Position numbers and translations under genes: made by a program. The notes under the pieces are model-generated. The model saw only the letters and a list, made by a program, of their open reading frames with translations. It had not been told where the DNA came from and ran no database searches. Shown in pieces: positions 1 to 8,747 of a stretch of 64,000 nucleotides of DNA (its first letter is position 1; every line of letters begins with the position of its first letter). The stretch spans positions 62,001-126,000 of the forward strand of contig JAPZUF010000018.1 of NCBI GenBank assembly GCA_027533395.1, given 5' to 3'. This DNA comes from Cyclobacteriaceae bacterium (GTDB taxonomy: Bacteria > Bacteroidota > Bacteroidia > Cytophagales > Cyclobacteriaceae).

Positions 1-2791
1 CGATTTCCAAAACATAACTTCTGAGGCTATCTAACAAATTGGCACTTTGAAAAACAAAATCAATATTAGTTTGATTTACAATCGCAAAATTTTCAGGATA
101 TAAATTTTTTGTACCACTTCGTGGGATAAATAAAGTATAAGTAAATCCATTGTTGGATTCACTCAATTCTTCTATTTCTTCATTGTCATCTGCTTTGATG
201 ATAAATTCATGTGTACCCGACAATGCTTTTGTATTATCAATAGTGATATACAACGTATCTCGGTTAAAAGTTGCTGCTACTTGTTGCGAATAATCTGTGA
301 TAGTGTTGTCTGGCTCTTTGTGTTCTACTTTCAGTTTATACTGATTAGGTAGAGCCAATCCACTATTTTTCGTAATAATTCGCAATTGATAGGTAGAGGT
401 AAGATTTGTAATTTGTTTACCATCTTCACTTTGTGCAGTAACATCTCCGTTTTGAATGCTATAATCCGGCTTATCTGCGGGGAATAGTTTTACAGCCGGA
501 TCACCTAACAATATCATTTGCTGTACTTGCGTAATATTAGATAAAGTAGGAGTTACATTTTCGAGATAGCGCAAAGAAACAAACTTTTGAACGTCACCAA
601 TTCCTTTGTTAATTAAAGAAGGATCGGCAAATGCTACGAAATAAAAAATATCGGAGTAACGCTTAAGAGTAGATACAAATCCAAAGGAACTGTGCGCAAG
701 AAAAGCAATTGCTCCTTTATCAGCAGCGTTTACCCAATCTTCACCAAACAAAACACGTGAGCTATTGAAAAACGCACCGGCATTACATCCATTAATCAAC
801 AAGGCTGGATACTTACCTTTATTATTATAACCTAATACGGGATCTGTAACAAAACCAATATCAAAATCTGTTGTTGTTGTAGAAGAGTGACCAAAAAAAG
901 TGATGAGGTTCAATCCATCATTTACTTCTTCTGAAATATTTATACTTTTATCTGCTTCTAAAGATTGCTTAGCAATTGCTTTAACTTCTGCACCTAAAAA
1001 GGGTTCTTCCGCAATTGAAGCAAAGTCTTCCATATAACTTTTAAAGGCTGCGGGTTCTCCTGCAGCAATACCACCACTTAAATGCAAAATTCTCTTCCGC
1101 CAATCTTGGGTGAGTGATAATGCTTCTTGCTCAATCACTTTATTCAAATAAAAAACAACTTGCTCGGGCGAAGTTACACTTAGCCTTCCGGTTGGTATAG
1201 CAGGTTCGTTGGTGTTCGGGTCATTAAGACCAACGCTGTAATATAAGTCTGAGGCCGGGTAGCCGGCAGATGGAACATAATCTTTAAAAACTGCAAAAGC
1301 TGCATTATTTGGATTTCGATAATAGTTGTTAAAAATATCTAGACCACGACCAATAAAGAAAAGGTAATCAGGACGTTTTTTGCTTTCTAAAAATTTTAAA
1401 AAACGATAAATCGCCAAAGGAGTTGCTTCACCATAGGTAAACTGGTTATACAATTGATCAACTGTTACAGTGAGTGTATCATATCTTCCGCCAGCTTCGG
1501 ATGCTCGATAGGCTGCATAAGCACGGATGGGATTAGTAACACCAGCAGCAGGTCTTTGAAAAGCACGATGTGTGATAATCAAAAAATCAGGTGAAACGTT
1601 CTGGAGCGATCGAAAGCTTACTCGCTTAATTTGATTTGAATTGATGGTATTGATAACTGATGTGGCAAAAAGTTTTCGTTGTTCGATTTGTGTACCGTCT
1701 ACAATGGTTGTTAATGTTGTTGTACCTTGTGTACCAATTTGCCTTACATCATTCACATTGGTTACATCGTATATTCGTACGTTAACTGGTGCGTTTTCTA
1801 ATTCTAGATAAGATTTATCGGCAAGATTGTTATACAATGTTATGTATCTTTCAGTTAAGCCGGCTAATGAAAAAGATTGCGGCATAGTTACACGAGCATA
1901 GCTCAAACTTATGAAGTCGGATCCACCCACGCCCAACACTTGCATGCGAACAACAATATTTCCTCCTGCACTGATATCAGAATATTGCAAATTATAATTA
2001 GCGGTAATGGGTTGAAAGCCTGCGAAGTCGATGGTTTGTAATAATCGGAGACTAGCCGAGTTAGCGCCAACCCAAATTTGCGCACGGTGACTACCGGCAC
2101 TTCTTCCTAAAATTTGAATTTGTAAGTTGGGCAAACCTGAAGCTGGAATTGAATTAGTAAGACCTGTGATGCTTGCATCAGTAAAGTTACCTTCACGAAC
2201 TATTGGCCCACTCCAACCTTCTCCTTCGTTAAAAGTAGACAACTGTATCGCACCACTTACAGTTTCGCCTGTCGAGTAAGAACTTGTATTGAGGAATAAT
2301 CTCTCCGTTTGTTGTGCAGATTCTTTGGGCAAAGAACTGGTATTGGTTTCAAAAAATGTTTGAAGTCTTTTTCCTTGCGTGGTGGGATTAAAAGTTAAAA
2401 AATAATAAGTAGTGTCATTATAGAGAGGGTATAAATTATGAGGTTGATTACCTGGTATCTTATATAGAGCTTGATCTAAACTTCCATCATTTCGCTTTCC
2501 GTAAAATTCAATGTAATCTCCATCGTTAAAAATGGCATCTTCCTGCCCTGCAATTAACCTGGCTTGTTCAATTCCTTTTGAAAAAATCTGGTAACGCCTT
2601 GGGTCGAGATTAACAGGGAAGCCGGCTTGTTCTAAATCTGTTTTGGTAATTCTGTAAATTCCATCCTTACCAACCGGTATGCGGTAATAAAGCTGACCGA
2701 AATTAATCCATTCATTTCCCTGCTGTGCTTGCGCTGAGATATAAAAAAGACTTAATAAAATAGGGAAAAGGAATCTAAACTTCTTTTGCAT
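1..2791 (-). CDS. Gingipain-like C25 family cysteine peptidase (PorU/PorU2-type), C-terminus beyond window
   Basis: The reading frame is open from an ATG at 2791 to the left edge, about 930 codons, so the 3' end is missing. The N-terminus is a signal peptide (MQKKFRFLF, a hydrophobic core, then AQAQ), so the product is exported. A long beta-rich region follows, then the peptidase C25 core. The catalytic pair is visible as His635 in FFGHSS and Cys669 in LINGCNAG, the spacing expected of gingipains and of the type IX secretion sortase PorU. After the catalytic domain comes an Ig-like region (IDNTKALSGTHEF, NEEIEELNESNNG). In Bacteroidota such proteins process cargo of the type IX secretion system or act as secreted proteases. 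Whether this is PorU itself, a PorU2-like paralogue or a cargo protease needs the missing C-terminus and the next gene. It is divergent from padR. Confidence 0.85.
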   Translation of the reverse strand, partial: MQKKFRFLFPILLSLFYISAQAQQGNEWINFGQLYYRIPVGKDGIYRITKTDLEQAGFPVNLDPRRYQIFSKGIEQARLIAGQEDAIFNDGDYIEFYGKRNDGSLDQALYKIPGNQPHNLYPLYNDTTYYFLTFNPTTQGKRLQTFFETNTSSLPKESAQQTERLFLNTSSYSTGETVSGAIQLSTFNEGEGWSGPIVREGNFTDASITGLTNSIPASGLPNLQIQILGRSAGSHRAQIWVGANSASLRLLQTIDFAGFQPITANYNLQYSDISAGGNIVVRMQVLGVGGSDFISLSYARVTMPQSFSLAGLTERYITLYNNLADKSYLELENAPVNVRIYDVTNVNDVRQIGTQGTTTLTTIVDGTQIEQRKLFATSVINTINSNQIKRVSFRSLQNVSPDFLIITHRAFQRPAAGVTNPIRAYAAYRASEAGGRYDTLTVTVDQLYNQFTYGEATPLAIYRFLKFLESKKRPDYLFFIGRGLDIFNNYYRNPNNAAFAVFKDYVPSAGYPASDLYYSVGLNDPNTNEPAIPTGRLSVTSPEQVVFYLNKVIEQEALSLTQDWRKRILHLSGGIAAGEPAAFKSYMEDFASIAEEPFLGAEVKAIAKQSLEADKSINISEEVNDGLNLITFFGHSSTTTTDFDIGFVTDPVLGYNNKGKYPALLINGCNAGAFFNSSRVLFGEDWVNAADKGAIAFLAHSSFGFVSTLKRYSDIFYFVAFADPSLINKGIGDVQKFVSLRYLENVTPTLSNITQVQQMILLGDPAVKLFPADKPDYSIQNGDVTAQSEDGKQITNLTSTYQLRIITKNSGLALPNQYKLKVEHKEPDNTITDYSQQVAATFNRDTLYITIDNTKALSGTHEFIIKADDNEEIEELSESNNGFTYTLFIPRSGTKNLYPENFAIVNQTNIDFVFQSANLLDSLRSYVLEI

Positions 2792-2894
2792 CACGAATAA
2801 TACCAACCAAAACCCGAAGGTAAACAAAAGGATGGAAAAGTCGATTTTTTCGCTTTTTAAGGCTTTTTAAAAAATAATTTAAAATTTTTTCTAA

Positions 2895-2935
2895 AGTACT
2901 TGGCTATACATAGTACTTTACCGTATAATAGTACT
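2895..2935 (+). promoter_or_regulatory. Triple AGTACT array, putative PadR operator
   Basis: Three copies of the palindrome AGTACT start at 2895, 2912 and 2930, spaced 17 and 18 bp, within 60 bp of the padR start codon. Regular spacing of short palindromes fits binding by a dimeric winged-helix repressor. Autoregulation by the PadR protein is inferred. The divergent C25 gene starts about 100 bp away and could be affected too. Confidence 0.5.
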
Positions 2936-2955
2936 AGGAATAACCTAAAAGGCTT

Positions 2956-3297
2956 ATGAACCTCGAAAACACACAAATTCAAATGAGGAAGGGCATTTTA
3001 GAGTATTGCATTTTACACATTATAGCGCGAGGTGAAGTTTATGCATCAGATATGATTGATGAATTGACCTCAGCAAAAATGATTGTCGTAGAAGGTACGC
3101 TCTATCCCCTTCTAACCCGGCTAAAAAACGCAGGGTTGGTAGAATACAAATGGGTTGAATCGAAATCGGGCCCACCTAGAAAATATTATACACTAACTGA
3201 TGAAGGTAGATTATTTTTATATGGATTAACCGAAACCTGGAATGAATTGATTCATTCAACAAGTATGATAACCTCCAAAACACCAATCAAAGCTTAA
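2956..3297 (+). CDS. PadR family transcriptional regulator
   Basis: 113 residues, the usual length for short PadR proteins (subfamily 2). The winged-helix domain covers nearly the whole chain: a start like those of the family (MRKGILEYCILHII), the recognition-helix region with EGTLYPLLTRLKNAGLVEYKW, and the wing with GPPRKYYTLTDEGR. These are hallmark PadR motifs. PadR proteins are dimeric repressors that often respond to membrane or chemical stress. The gene lies 15 bp before a PspC-domain gene, a pairing found throughout Bacteroidota, which suggests control of the envelope-stress protein it is co-transcribed with. The AGTACT triplet upstream is the likely binding site. The ATG start is the only sensible one and no Shine-Dalgarno is present. 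Confidence 0.93.
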   Translation: MNLENTQIQMRKGILEYCILHIIARGEVYASDMIDELTSAKMIVVEGTLYPLLTRLKNAGLVEYKWVESKSGPPRKYYTLTDEGRLFLYGLTETWNELIHSTSMITSKTPIKA

Positions 3298-3312
3298 TAA
3301 CCGAATCAACGT

Positions 3313-5697
3313 ATGAAAAAGAATATTAGCATCAACATCAGTGGCATCATCTTTCACATTGAAGAAGACGGCTACGAACTTTTGCGCAAATACCTCGATT
3401 CGGTAAACCGATATTTTGCTTCTTTTGAAGACAGTGCTGAAATTTTAGCAGATATTGAAGGTCGCATTGCGGAAATATTTCTTTCCAAACTCAGCGAAAG
3501 TAAACAAATCATTACGGCAGAAGATGTCAACAATCTGATGAGCATCATGGGTAGCGTCAATGATTTTAAGGCTGCTGAACAAAGTGAAGCAACAAGTGAA
3601 CAGACACAAACAGATCCAAAAACTTATGCTAAACAGAATCAGAGTTATCAATCAAACACTGGTAATAGTCAGCAAGGTCAAAACGGAAGCAAAAGATTAT
3701 TTAGAGACTCTAGAAGAAAAATTTTAGGCGGTGTTTGCTCAGGCTTAGCCAACTATTTTCAAGTAGATGCAGTTTGGGTAAGATTAATTTTTGCCTTGTT
3801 AATGTTTGCCTACGGTTCAGCATTTATTGCCTACATCGTTTTATGGATTGCTGTACCTAACAGCGATGATTTAGATGAACCTATTGATACAAAAAAGATG
3901 TATCGAGATCCTGAAAACAAAGTATTGGGCGGTGTGGCATCTGGTGTAGCTGCTTACTTTGGAACTGATGTTGCTATTGTTCGAATATTATTCTTAGTGG
4001 GTGCCTTTGTCTTTGGTACAGGATTCTTATTGTATTTCATCTTATGGGTAGTTCTACCAGAAGCAAAAACGATAACCGAACGTATGCAAATGCAGGGAGA
4101 GCCGGTTACATTGTCGAATATAGAATCGAACATAAAAAAAAACATTCAAGACGAAAATAGTAAGGAAGAGAGTGCATTAACCAAAATTATTCTCTTACCC
4201 TTCAGAGCGTTAGGAGCAATATTTCAATTTATTGGCAGACTGTTAGTGCCCATTGCAGAAATAGTGAGAGTGATGGCCGGCATATTATTCGGCATCATCG
4301 CCATCTCATTTTTAATTGCAATTGTAGTTGGTGGTGGTGTATTATTGGGCTTGTTTTCCAGTGTTCCGGATTGGTTGCAAATAGGATTCCGATCTGATGT
4401 TAGTTTTCCGATTCAAGCTTTTTTAAACAGTTTTTCCCCAGTTACCATTATTGCAGCATTCGTTGCTAGCATTATACCTGTTCTATTTTTATTGTTGTTG
4501 AGCATTTCTATTATAGCTAAACGTTATGTTTTTGGAAGTGTTTTAGGCTGGACTTTCTTCGGCCTATGGATAACTGCAACCATTATTTTAGGAATTGCCA
4601 TACCGCGAATTGCTTACGGTTTCCGCGAGAGCGCAGAAGTAAAAAAAGAATTAATATTTTCTCCGGCCGGTAAAACTCCAATTCTAAGAATCAAACCTGC
4701 CGGTATGGAAGATTATGATGAAGTTTCATTATTCCTAGAGGGTTATGAAGGTAATAATTTTAAGCTGGTTCAAAAGTTTAAATCACAAGGAACTTCGCAG
4801 CAAGATGCTTTGATAAATGCAGAAATGGTAACATATAACGTTGAGCTACAAGATTCTGTTCTGATTTTTGATTCAAATGTTAATTTCAAAAAAGATGCTG
4901 TTTTTAGAGGACAAGAACTCGATATGATTCTTTATATTCCTTTTAATAAACCCTTTATACTCGAAACATCCGCTGCGAGGTTTATCCAACAATATATAGA
5001 CTGGGATAACCTTGATAGTAAAACCTGGCAAATGACTGAACAAGGGTTATCTTGTTTAAATTGTGAAGGAAGTTATGTTGACAATCTTAGTCAAAACTGG
5101 TCTTTCGATAAGGTAGATATTACTGGTTTTGCTGATGTTACAATCCAGGAAGGAGATATTTATCGAGTTGAAATTGTTGGGGAAGCAGATGAGAAATCCC
5201 ATTATGTGGTAGAACAAGAAGGCAAAACTTTAGTTGTCAAATACAAAAAATTCGATGGCGATATCAATATTGATTGGAGTAAAAACCTTTTTAAAGAAGA
5301 TGAGGTCGAAATAAAAATTATTATGCCTAACCTTGAAGAGTTAGAAGCAGCCGGAGCTGGAAAAATAAAGATTGGCAGATTTACGAGTGATGACCTAACC
5401 ATCAACTTGTCTGGAGCTCTTAAATGTTCAGCCAATTTAACATCACATAACCTAAACGTTAATTTGGTTGGAGCTTCAGAGCTAGAATTATCTGGGGATG
5501 GTAATAACTTAGAAGCCAAGCTGGCAGGAGCATCTAAGTTAAAAGCTTACGATTATCAAACACAAGATGCAATCGTAGAAGTTGTAGGTGTTTCTAACGC
5601 TCGGGTTTTTGTTACTGAATCTATTGAGATTCATGAAACCGTTGGCAGTAAAGTCAGCTACAAAGGCAATCCTACTGAAATAAAAAAGAACAAATAG
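3313..5697 (+). CDS. PspC domain-containing envelope stress protein with two PspC modules and a DUF2807-like C-terminus
   Basis: 794 residues. Residues 1-85 form a conserved N-terminal module (INISGIIFHIEEDGYELL ... ADIEGRIAEIF). A Gln/Ser-rich linker leads to two tandem PspC domains at about 127-182 and 195-250, each with a basic stretch, a GGV.SG motif and a membrane helix ending in LWIAVP or LWVVLP. Several more hydrophobic segments follow between about 280 and 440. The C-terminal third is beta-strand rich (FDKVDITGFADVTIQEG, then repeats such as INLSGALKCSANLTSHNLNV), resembling the DUF2807 head GIN/beta-helix domain. In Proteobacteria PspC senses inner-membrane stress; that this protein does so is inferred. 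It is co-transcribed with padR and followed by a strong terminator, with a possible tiny ORF between. Confidence 0.88.
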   Translation: MKKNISINISGIIFHIEEDGYELLRKYLDSVNRYFASFEDSAEILADIEGRIAEIFLSKLSESKQIITAEDVNNLMSIMGSVNDFKAAEQSEATSEQTQTDPKTYAKQNQSYQSNTGNSQQGQNGSKRLFRDSRRKILGGVCSGLANYFQVDAVWVRLIFALLMFAYGSAFIAYIVLWIAVPNSDDLDEPIDTKKMYRDPENKVLGGVASGVAAYFGTDVAIVRILFLVGAFVFGTGFLLYFILWVVLPEAKTITERMQMQGEPVTLSNIESNIKKNIQDENSKEESALTKIILLPFRALGAIFQFIGRLLVPIAEIVRVMAGILFGIIAISFLIAIVVGGGVLLGLFSSVPDWLQIGFRSDVSFPIQAFLNSFSPVTIIAAFVASIIPVLFLLLLSISIIAKRYVFGSVLGWTFFGLWITATIILGIAIPRIAYGFRESAEVKKELIFSPAGKTPILRIKPAGMEDYDEVSLFLEGYEGNNFKLVQKFKSQGTSQQDALINAEMVTYNVELQDSVLIFDSNVNFKKDAVFRGQELDMILYIPFNKPFILETSAARFIQQYIDWDNLDSKTWQMTEQGLSCLNCEGSYVDNLSQNWSFDKVDITGFADVTIQEGDIYRVEIVGEADEKSHYVVEQEGKTLVVKYKKFDGDINIDWSKNLFKEDEVEIKIIMPNLEELEAAGAGKIKIGRFTSDDLTINLSGALKCSANLTSHNLNVNLVGASELELSGDGNNLEAKLAGASKLKAYDYQTQDAIVEVVGVSNARVFVTESIEIHETVGSKVSYKGNPTEIKKNK

Positions 5698-5761
5698 TTG
5701 TAACAAAATAACCCAAATTGAACTTTAACGTATAACGCATTAGCTAAACCCCACAAACCCC

Positions 5762-5818
5762 ATGATCCTTTTCTTTTTGATTTTATTGATGATGTTTGTA
5801 ATTGCCTGGATTTTTTAA
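5762..5818 (+). CDS. Possible 18-aa hydrophobic peptide
   Basis: An ATG at 5762 opens an ORF encoding MILFFLILLMMFVIAWIF and then TAA. It lies 64 bp after the pspC stop and before that operon's terminator, so it would be on the same mRNA. The peptide is one membrane helix with no charged residue. It could be a small membrane peptide acting with PspC, or chance coding in a 3' UTR. No ribosome binding site is visible, but that is normal in this window. Confidence 0.3.
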   Translation: MILFFLILLMMFVIAWIF

Positions 5819-5842
5819 ACAGTCAATTAAATAAAGCCCAAT

Positions 5843-5880
5843 AAGGTTGTTTCTAACGGAAGCAACCTTTTTTGTTTTTT
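5843..5880 (+). terminator. Intrinsic terminator of the padR-pspC operon
   Basis: The arms 5843-5853 and 5859-5869 form an 11-bp stem with one G-U pair and a 5-nt loop (TAACG), followed by a T-rich tract. It closes the padR-pspC transcript about 170 bp after the pspC stop codon. Confidence 0.85.
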
Positions 5881-5908
5881 GCTACTTTACATGTTTTAAC
5901 TTAGTTAG

Positions 5909-6346
5909 ATGAAAACCCTCCTTTGTAGCTTCCTGTGTGTTTTTGCTTTACTTAATCAAGCTGCTTTAGCCCAAAAATCAGGCATCAGGGGAAAAGTTAC
6001 CTTTCTTTCAGGGAATCAAATGCCCGGACCTGATTATGTTAACTCCGGCAAAGGCGTAAAAAGAAAAATATTTGTTTACGAAGGCTTACAAATTCCCTTC
6101 GATAAACTTGAAAATGGTTTCTTCCCCATTCCACAAGAAAAACCAATAGTCATTATACAATCTAATAAAAAAGGAAAATTTAAAGTCAGGCTCAAGCCCG
6201 GCACCTATTCTTTACTAATAGCCGAAAAAGAGGGGTATTTATGGGGAAATGTATTTGACAGTCAAGGCTTTATAAATCCGGTAAAGGTTGATAAAGATAA
6301 AACATCAAACACAGAAATACAGATTAACTATAATGCCAGCTTTTAA
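5909..6346 (+). CDS. Secreted hypothetical protein with carboxypeptidase-regulatory-like fold
   Basis: 145 residues with a clear signal peptide (MKTLLCSFLCVFALLNQAALAQ, cleavage after about residue 21). The mature part starts with SGIRGKVTFLSGNQMPGP and contains KGKFKVRLKPGTYSLLIAEKEGYLWGN, the pattern of a small transthyretin-like beta sandwich (G.V....G, then LKPG.Y.L.). Such domains are common in secreted Bacteroidota proteins and usually mediate binding or act as spacers. No catalytic residues are evident. It stands alone between the pspC terminator and the sigma-factor operon. The function is unknown; the fold assignment is from pattern only. Confidence 0.7.
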   Translation: MKTLLCSFLCVFALLNQAALAQKSGIRGKVTFLSGNQMPGPDYVNSGKGVKRKIFVYEGLQIPFDKLENGFFPIPQEKPIVIIQSNKKGKFKVRLKPGTYSLLIAEKEGYLWGNVFDSQGFINPVKVDKDKTSNTEIQINYNASF

Positions 6347-6402
6347 TTTTAAGATACATGCAACCTTAAGACTTAAAAATGCATCTGCCTTTTTAAACAA
6401 CC

Positions 6403-6996
6403 ATGACTCCCCTATTCGTGCAATACGGATCAGAAGATGATATTATCGCAGGTTGCAGAGTTAAAAAAGCTGCAGCTCAGGAGAAACTCTATGCCCAATA
6501 TGCTGGTAGAATGTTTGCATTATGCTGCAGATATGTAAAAAACAAAATGGAAGCAGAGGATGTAATGGTCTCCGCTTTCACTAAAATATTTGAGAAAATC
6601 GATCAATTCAGAAATGAGGGAAGTTTCGAAGGTTGGATGAGGCGAGTAGTGGTAAACGAAGCGCTCACCTACCTCAGAAAAAACAAAGCCATGTATCTGG
6701 AAACAGATCTAGAATTGGCAGACAAAGAACCTAATTATCAAGAACTAGAGGCAGATATAGCCGCAGAAGATTTACTTAAAATTATTCAACAATTACCTAC
6801 CGGTTATCAAATGGTTTTTAACCTTTACGCCATTGATGGCTATTCTCATAAAGAAATTGCTGAACAATTAAATATCAGCGAAAACACCTCAAAATCTCAG
6901 CTGAGCAGAGCGCGTACACACATTCAAAAAATATTGGCAAATCACGATTGGAATTATTACAAATCTAACTTGAGACAAGATGAAACAGCCGGATAA
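6403..6996 (+). CDS. ECF-family RNA polymerase sigma factor
   Basis: 197 residues, standard for group 4 (ECF) sigma-70 factors. Region 2 is seen in KLYAQYAGRMFALCCRYVKNKMEAEDVMVSAFTKIFEKIDQFRNEGSFEGWMRRVVVNEAL. Region 4 has the helix-turn-helix YQMVFNLYAIDGYSHKEIAEQLNISENTSKSQLSRART. It directs RNA polymerase to a dedicated promoter set, typically for envelope functions. It overlaps the next gene by 17 bp. That gene encodes a cytoplasm-plus-membrane protein placed where anti-sigma factors normally sit, so the pair is probably sigma and antagonist. Confidence 0.95.
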   Translation: MTPLFVQYGSEDDIIAGCRVKKAAAQEKLYAQYAGRMFALCCRYVKNKMEAEDVMVSAFTKIFEKIDQFRNEGSFEGWMRRVVVNEALTYLRKNKAMYLETDLELADKEPNYQELEADIAAEDLLKIIQQLPTGYQMVFNLYAIDGYSHKEIAEQLNISENTSKSQLSRARTHIQKILANHDWNYYKSNLRQDETAG

Positions 6997-7729
6997 ACTT
7001 TTTAAGGATAAACTGTATCACCACAGTGAGCCAATTCCCTCTCAAGCCTGGAACAAAATTCAAGCACAGATGCCAGCTAAAAAATGGAACTGGTTGGCCA
7101 TTGCTGCCGCCATACTGCCATTCTTTATCGCAGCTATTTATTTTGTTTCGATTCAAAACTTTTCTGAAACTCAAAATTCAATCGCTTCAGTTGAATCACC
7201 TGTAATAACTGAAAAGAAAATTATCAATAAAAATAAAAAGCAAAATGAAGCGAAAACTTCAAAAGATAACATCCAAAAAAACAATAAAACAAAAGAAGTA
7301 AAAGATGATAAAGCCAACAAAAAAATCATCATTCCTCCCCAAACCATTCATATACAAAAAGAAAGTTGGGTAGCGGAAAATAAAATGGCTACAACTAAAG
7401 AGGAAGAAAAAAACATGGATGTTGTAGCATCTGTATCTGAAAAAGAAGTTGTAGAAGAAAAAGCAAAAAAATTAAATCAAGATAAAAGTAAAATCAATGC
7501 ATCAACAACGTTGGTCTATACCATAGCTGAAGTAAATGAAAAATATATTTTGAAAAAAGAAGAAACAGAAGCAACCACTAATAACGAAAATGCATCTTCC
7601 TTTCAAAAGCTGTTGCAAAAAGCAGGAGAGTTAACAACCAATCAATCGCCTATCGCACAGCTAAGACAAAAGAAAAATGAAATTCTAGCGCTGGATTTCA
7701 AAAAAGAAAAAAGTGAAAGCAAAAACTAG
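6980..7729 (+). CDS. Single-pass membrane protein, putative anti-sigma partner
   Basis: 249 residues. The short N-terminal part (KQPDKLFKDKLYHHSEPIPSQAWNKIQAQM, about residues 2-32) precedes one membrane helix (WNWLAIAAAILPFFIAAIYFV, about 36-57). A long Lys/Glu/Asn-rich low-complexity tail of about 190 residues follows and should lie in the periplasm. The N-terminal sequence resembles short cytoplasmic segments of Bacteroidota anti-sigma proteins, although no HExxxCxxC zinc motif is present. The start overlaps the sigma factor's end by 17 bp, arguing for translational coupling and fixed stoichiometry. The sigma-binding role is inferred from position and topology. The tail is lysine-rich enough that homology searches will be dominated by composition. 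Confidence 0.7.
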   Translation: MKQPDKLFKDKLYHHSEPIPSQAWNKIQAQMPAKKWNWLAIAAAILPFFIAAIYFVSIQNFSETQNSIASVESPVITEKKIINKNKKQNEAKTSKDNIQKNNKTKEVKDDKANKKIIIPPQTIHIQKESWVAENKMATTKEEEKNMDVVASVSEKEVVEEKAKKLNQDKSKINASTTLVYTIAEVNEKYILKKEETEATTNNENASSFQKLLQKAGELTTNQSPIAQLRQKKNEILALDFKKEKSESKN

Positions 7730-7733
7730 CAAC

Positions 7734-8723
7734 ATGAAAAAATTTATTTCTCTTTCAGTTACTGCACTTATGATATGCACCTTAGCTGAAGCTCAACCTA
7801 AAAAAGCAGATACTGTAGTAGTCGAATTAGCTAAGAAAAGTAAAATGGTTTTAACCATTGGTGACAGAGCTGATTTACCAACTTTAAAAACATATGATTA
7901 TGCCGCACTTTTTGCTGACATCATCAGAAAGTTAGAAGCAAAAGATACTACTATTCTTCCTTCACAACCCAATACTATAGTTACAGAAACAGAACCTGAA
8001 TGGCCTGGTTATTCCAATAAAGAAAAGGATGAGGATAACGACTGGAGTAAAGAAAATACAAAGCGTAAAACAAAGTATTACGGCAAGAAAACATGGCAAT
8101 CCTTCAACATCGATTTTGGTACAAACAATATTTTAGAAAACGGAAGTTTCCCTGACGACAATAACCAATTATATGCCGTTCGACCTTGGGGAAGTTGGTA
8201 CATTGGTTTGAACTCAACACAAAGAACAAGAATTGCCGGAAAGTTTTTTTTAGAATGGGGTTTCGGTGTAAGCTGGTATAACTTCAAATTTCAAAACGAT
8301 GGAACTGTGATTACAAAAGGTAATGATAATGTTGCTTTCGGTGAAATAGCTGCTGATTTATCGCCAGTGAAAAGTAAACTTACTGTTACCTATTTAAATG
8401 CATCACTTGTTCCTGTAATTGATTTTGGTAGCAACAGACACAAAGTGCGTTTCTGGGATTCAGATGAAGCCTTTAGAATTGGTGTAGGTCCTTATGTTGG
8501 CTATCGCATCGATAGTTATGCTAAAAATGTTTACAAAGAAAATGGCGACAAAGAACGCGACAGAAACAGAAGCAATTTCTATTTGAATAACCTTCGCTAT
8601 GGTGCCAGACTTCAAGTAGGATACAGAGGAACAGATTTGTTTTTCAACTATGATTTCAACGAGTTGTTTGCCGATAACCGAGGACCATCACTCAATGCCT
8701 TCAGCTTTGGTATCATCTTCTAA
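7734..8723 (+). CDS. Outer-membrane beta-barrel protein of the sigma-factor operon
   Basis: The start chosen is the ATG at 7734, because it gives a clean signal peptide (MKKFISLSVTALMICTLAEAQ); an upstream in-frame ATG at 7713 would add seven polar residues. The product is about 329 residues. The second half alternates hydrophobic and polar residues with aromatic belts (WGSWYIGLNSTQRTRIAGKF, FFLEWGFGVSWYNFKF, YGARLQVGYRGTDLFFNYDF) and ends in SFGIIF, the terminal phenylalanine typical of outer-membrane barrels. It follows the putative anti-sigma gene by 4 bp. A sigma factor / membrane antagonist / barrel trio suggests the barrel reports on, or is made in response to, outer-membrane state. Its ligand is unknown. 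Confidence 0.8.
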   Translation: MKKFISLSVTALMICTLAEAQPKKADTVVVELAKKSKMVLTIGDRADLPTLKTYDYAALFADIIRKLEAKDTTILPSQPNTIVTETEPEWPGYSNKEKDEDNDWSKENTKRKTKYYGKKTWQSFNIDFGTNNILENGSFPDDNNQLYAVRPWGSWYIGLNSTQRTRIAGKFFLEWGFGVSWYNFKFQNDGTVITKGNDNVAFGEIAADLSPVKSKLTVTYLNASLVPVIDFGSNRHKVRFWDSDEAFRIGVGPYVGYRIDSYAKNVYKENGDKERDRNRSNFYLNNLRYGARLQVGYRGTDLFFNYDFNELFADNRGPSLNAFSFGIIF

Positions 8724-8747
8724 AATCATCATACAATCAAAACAAAG

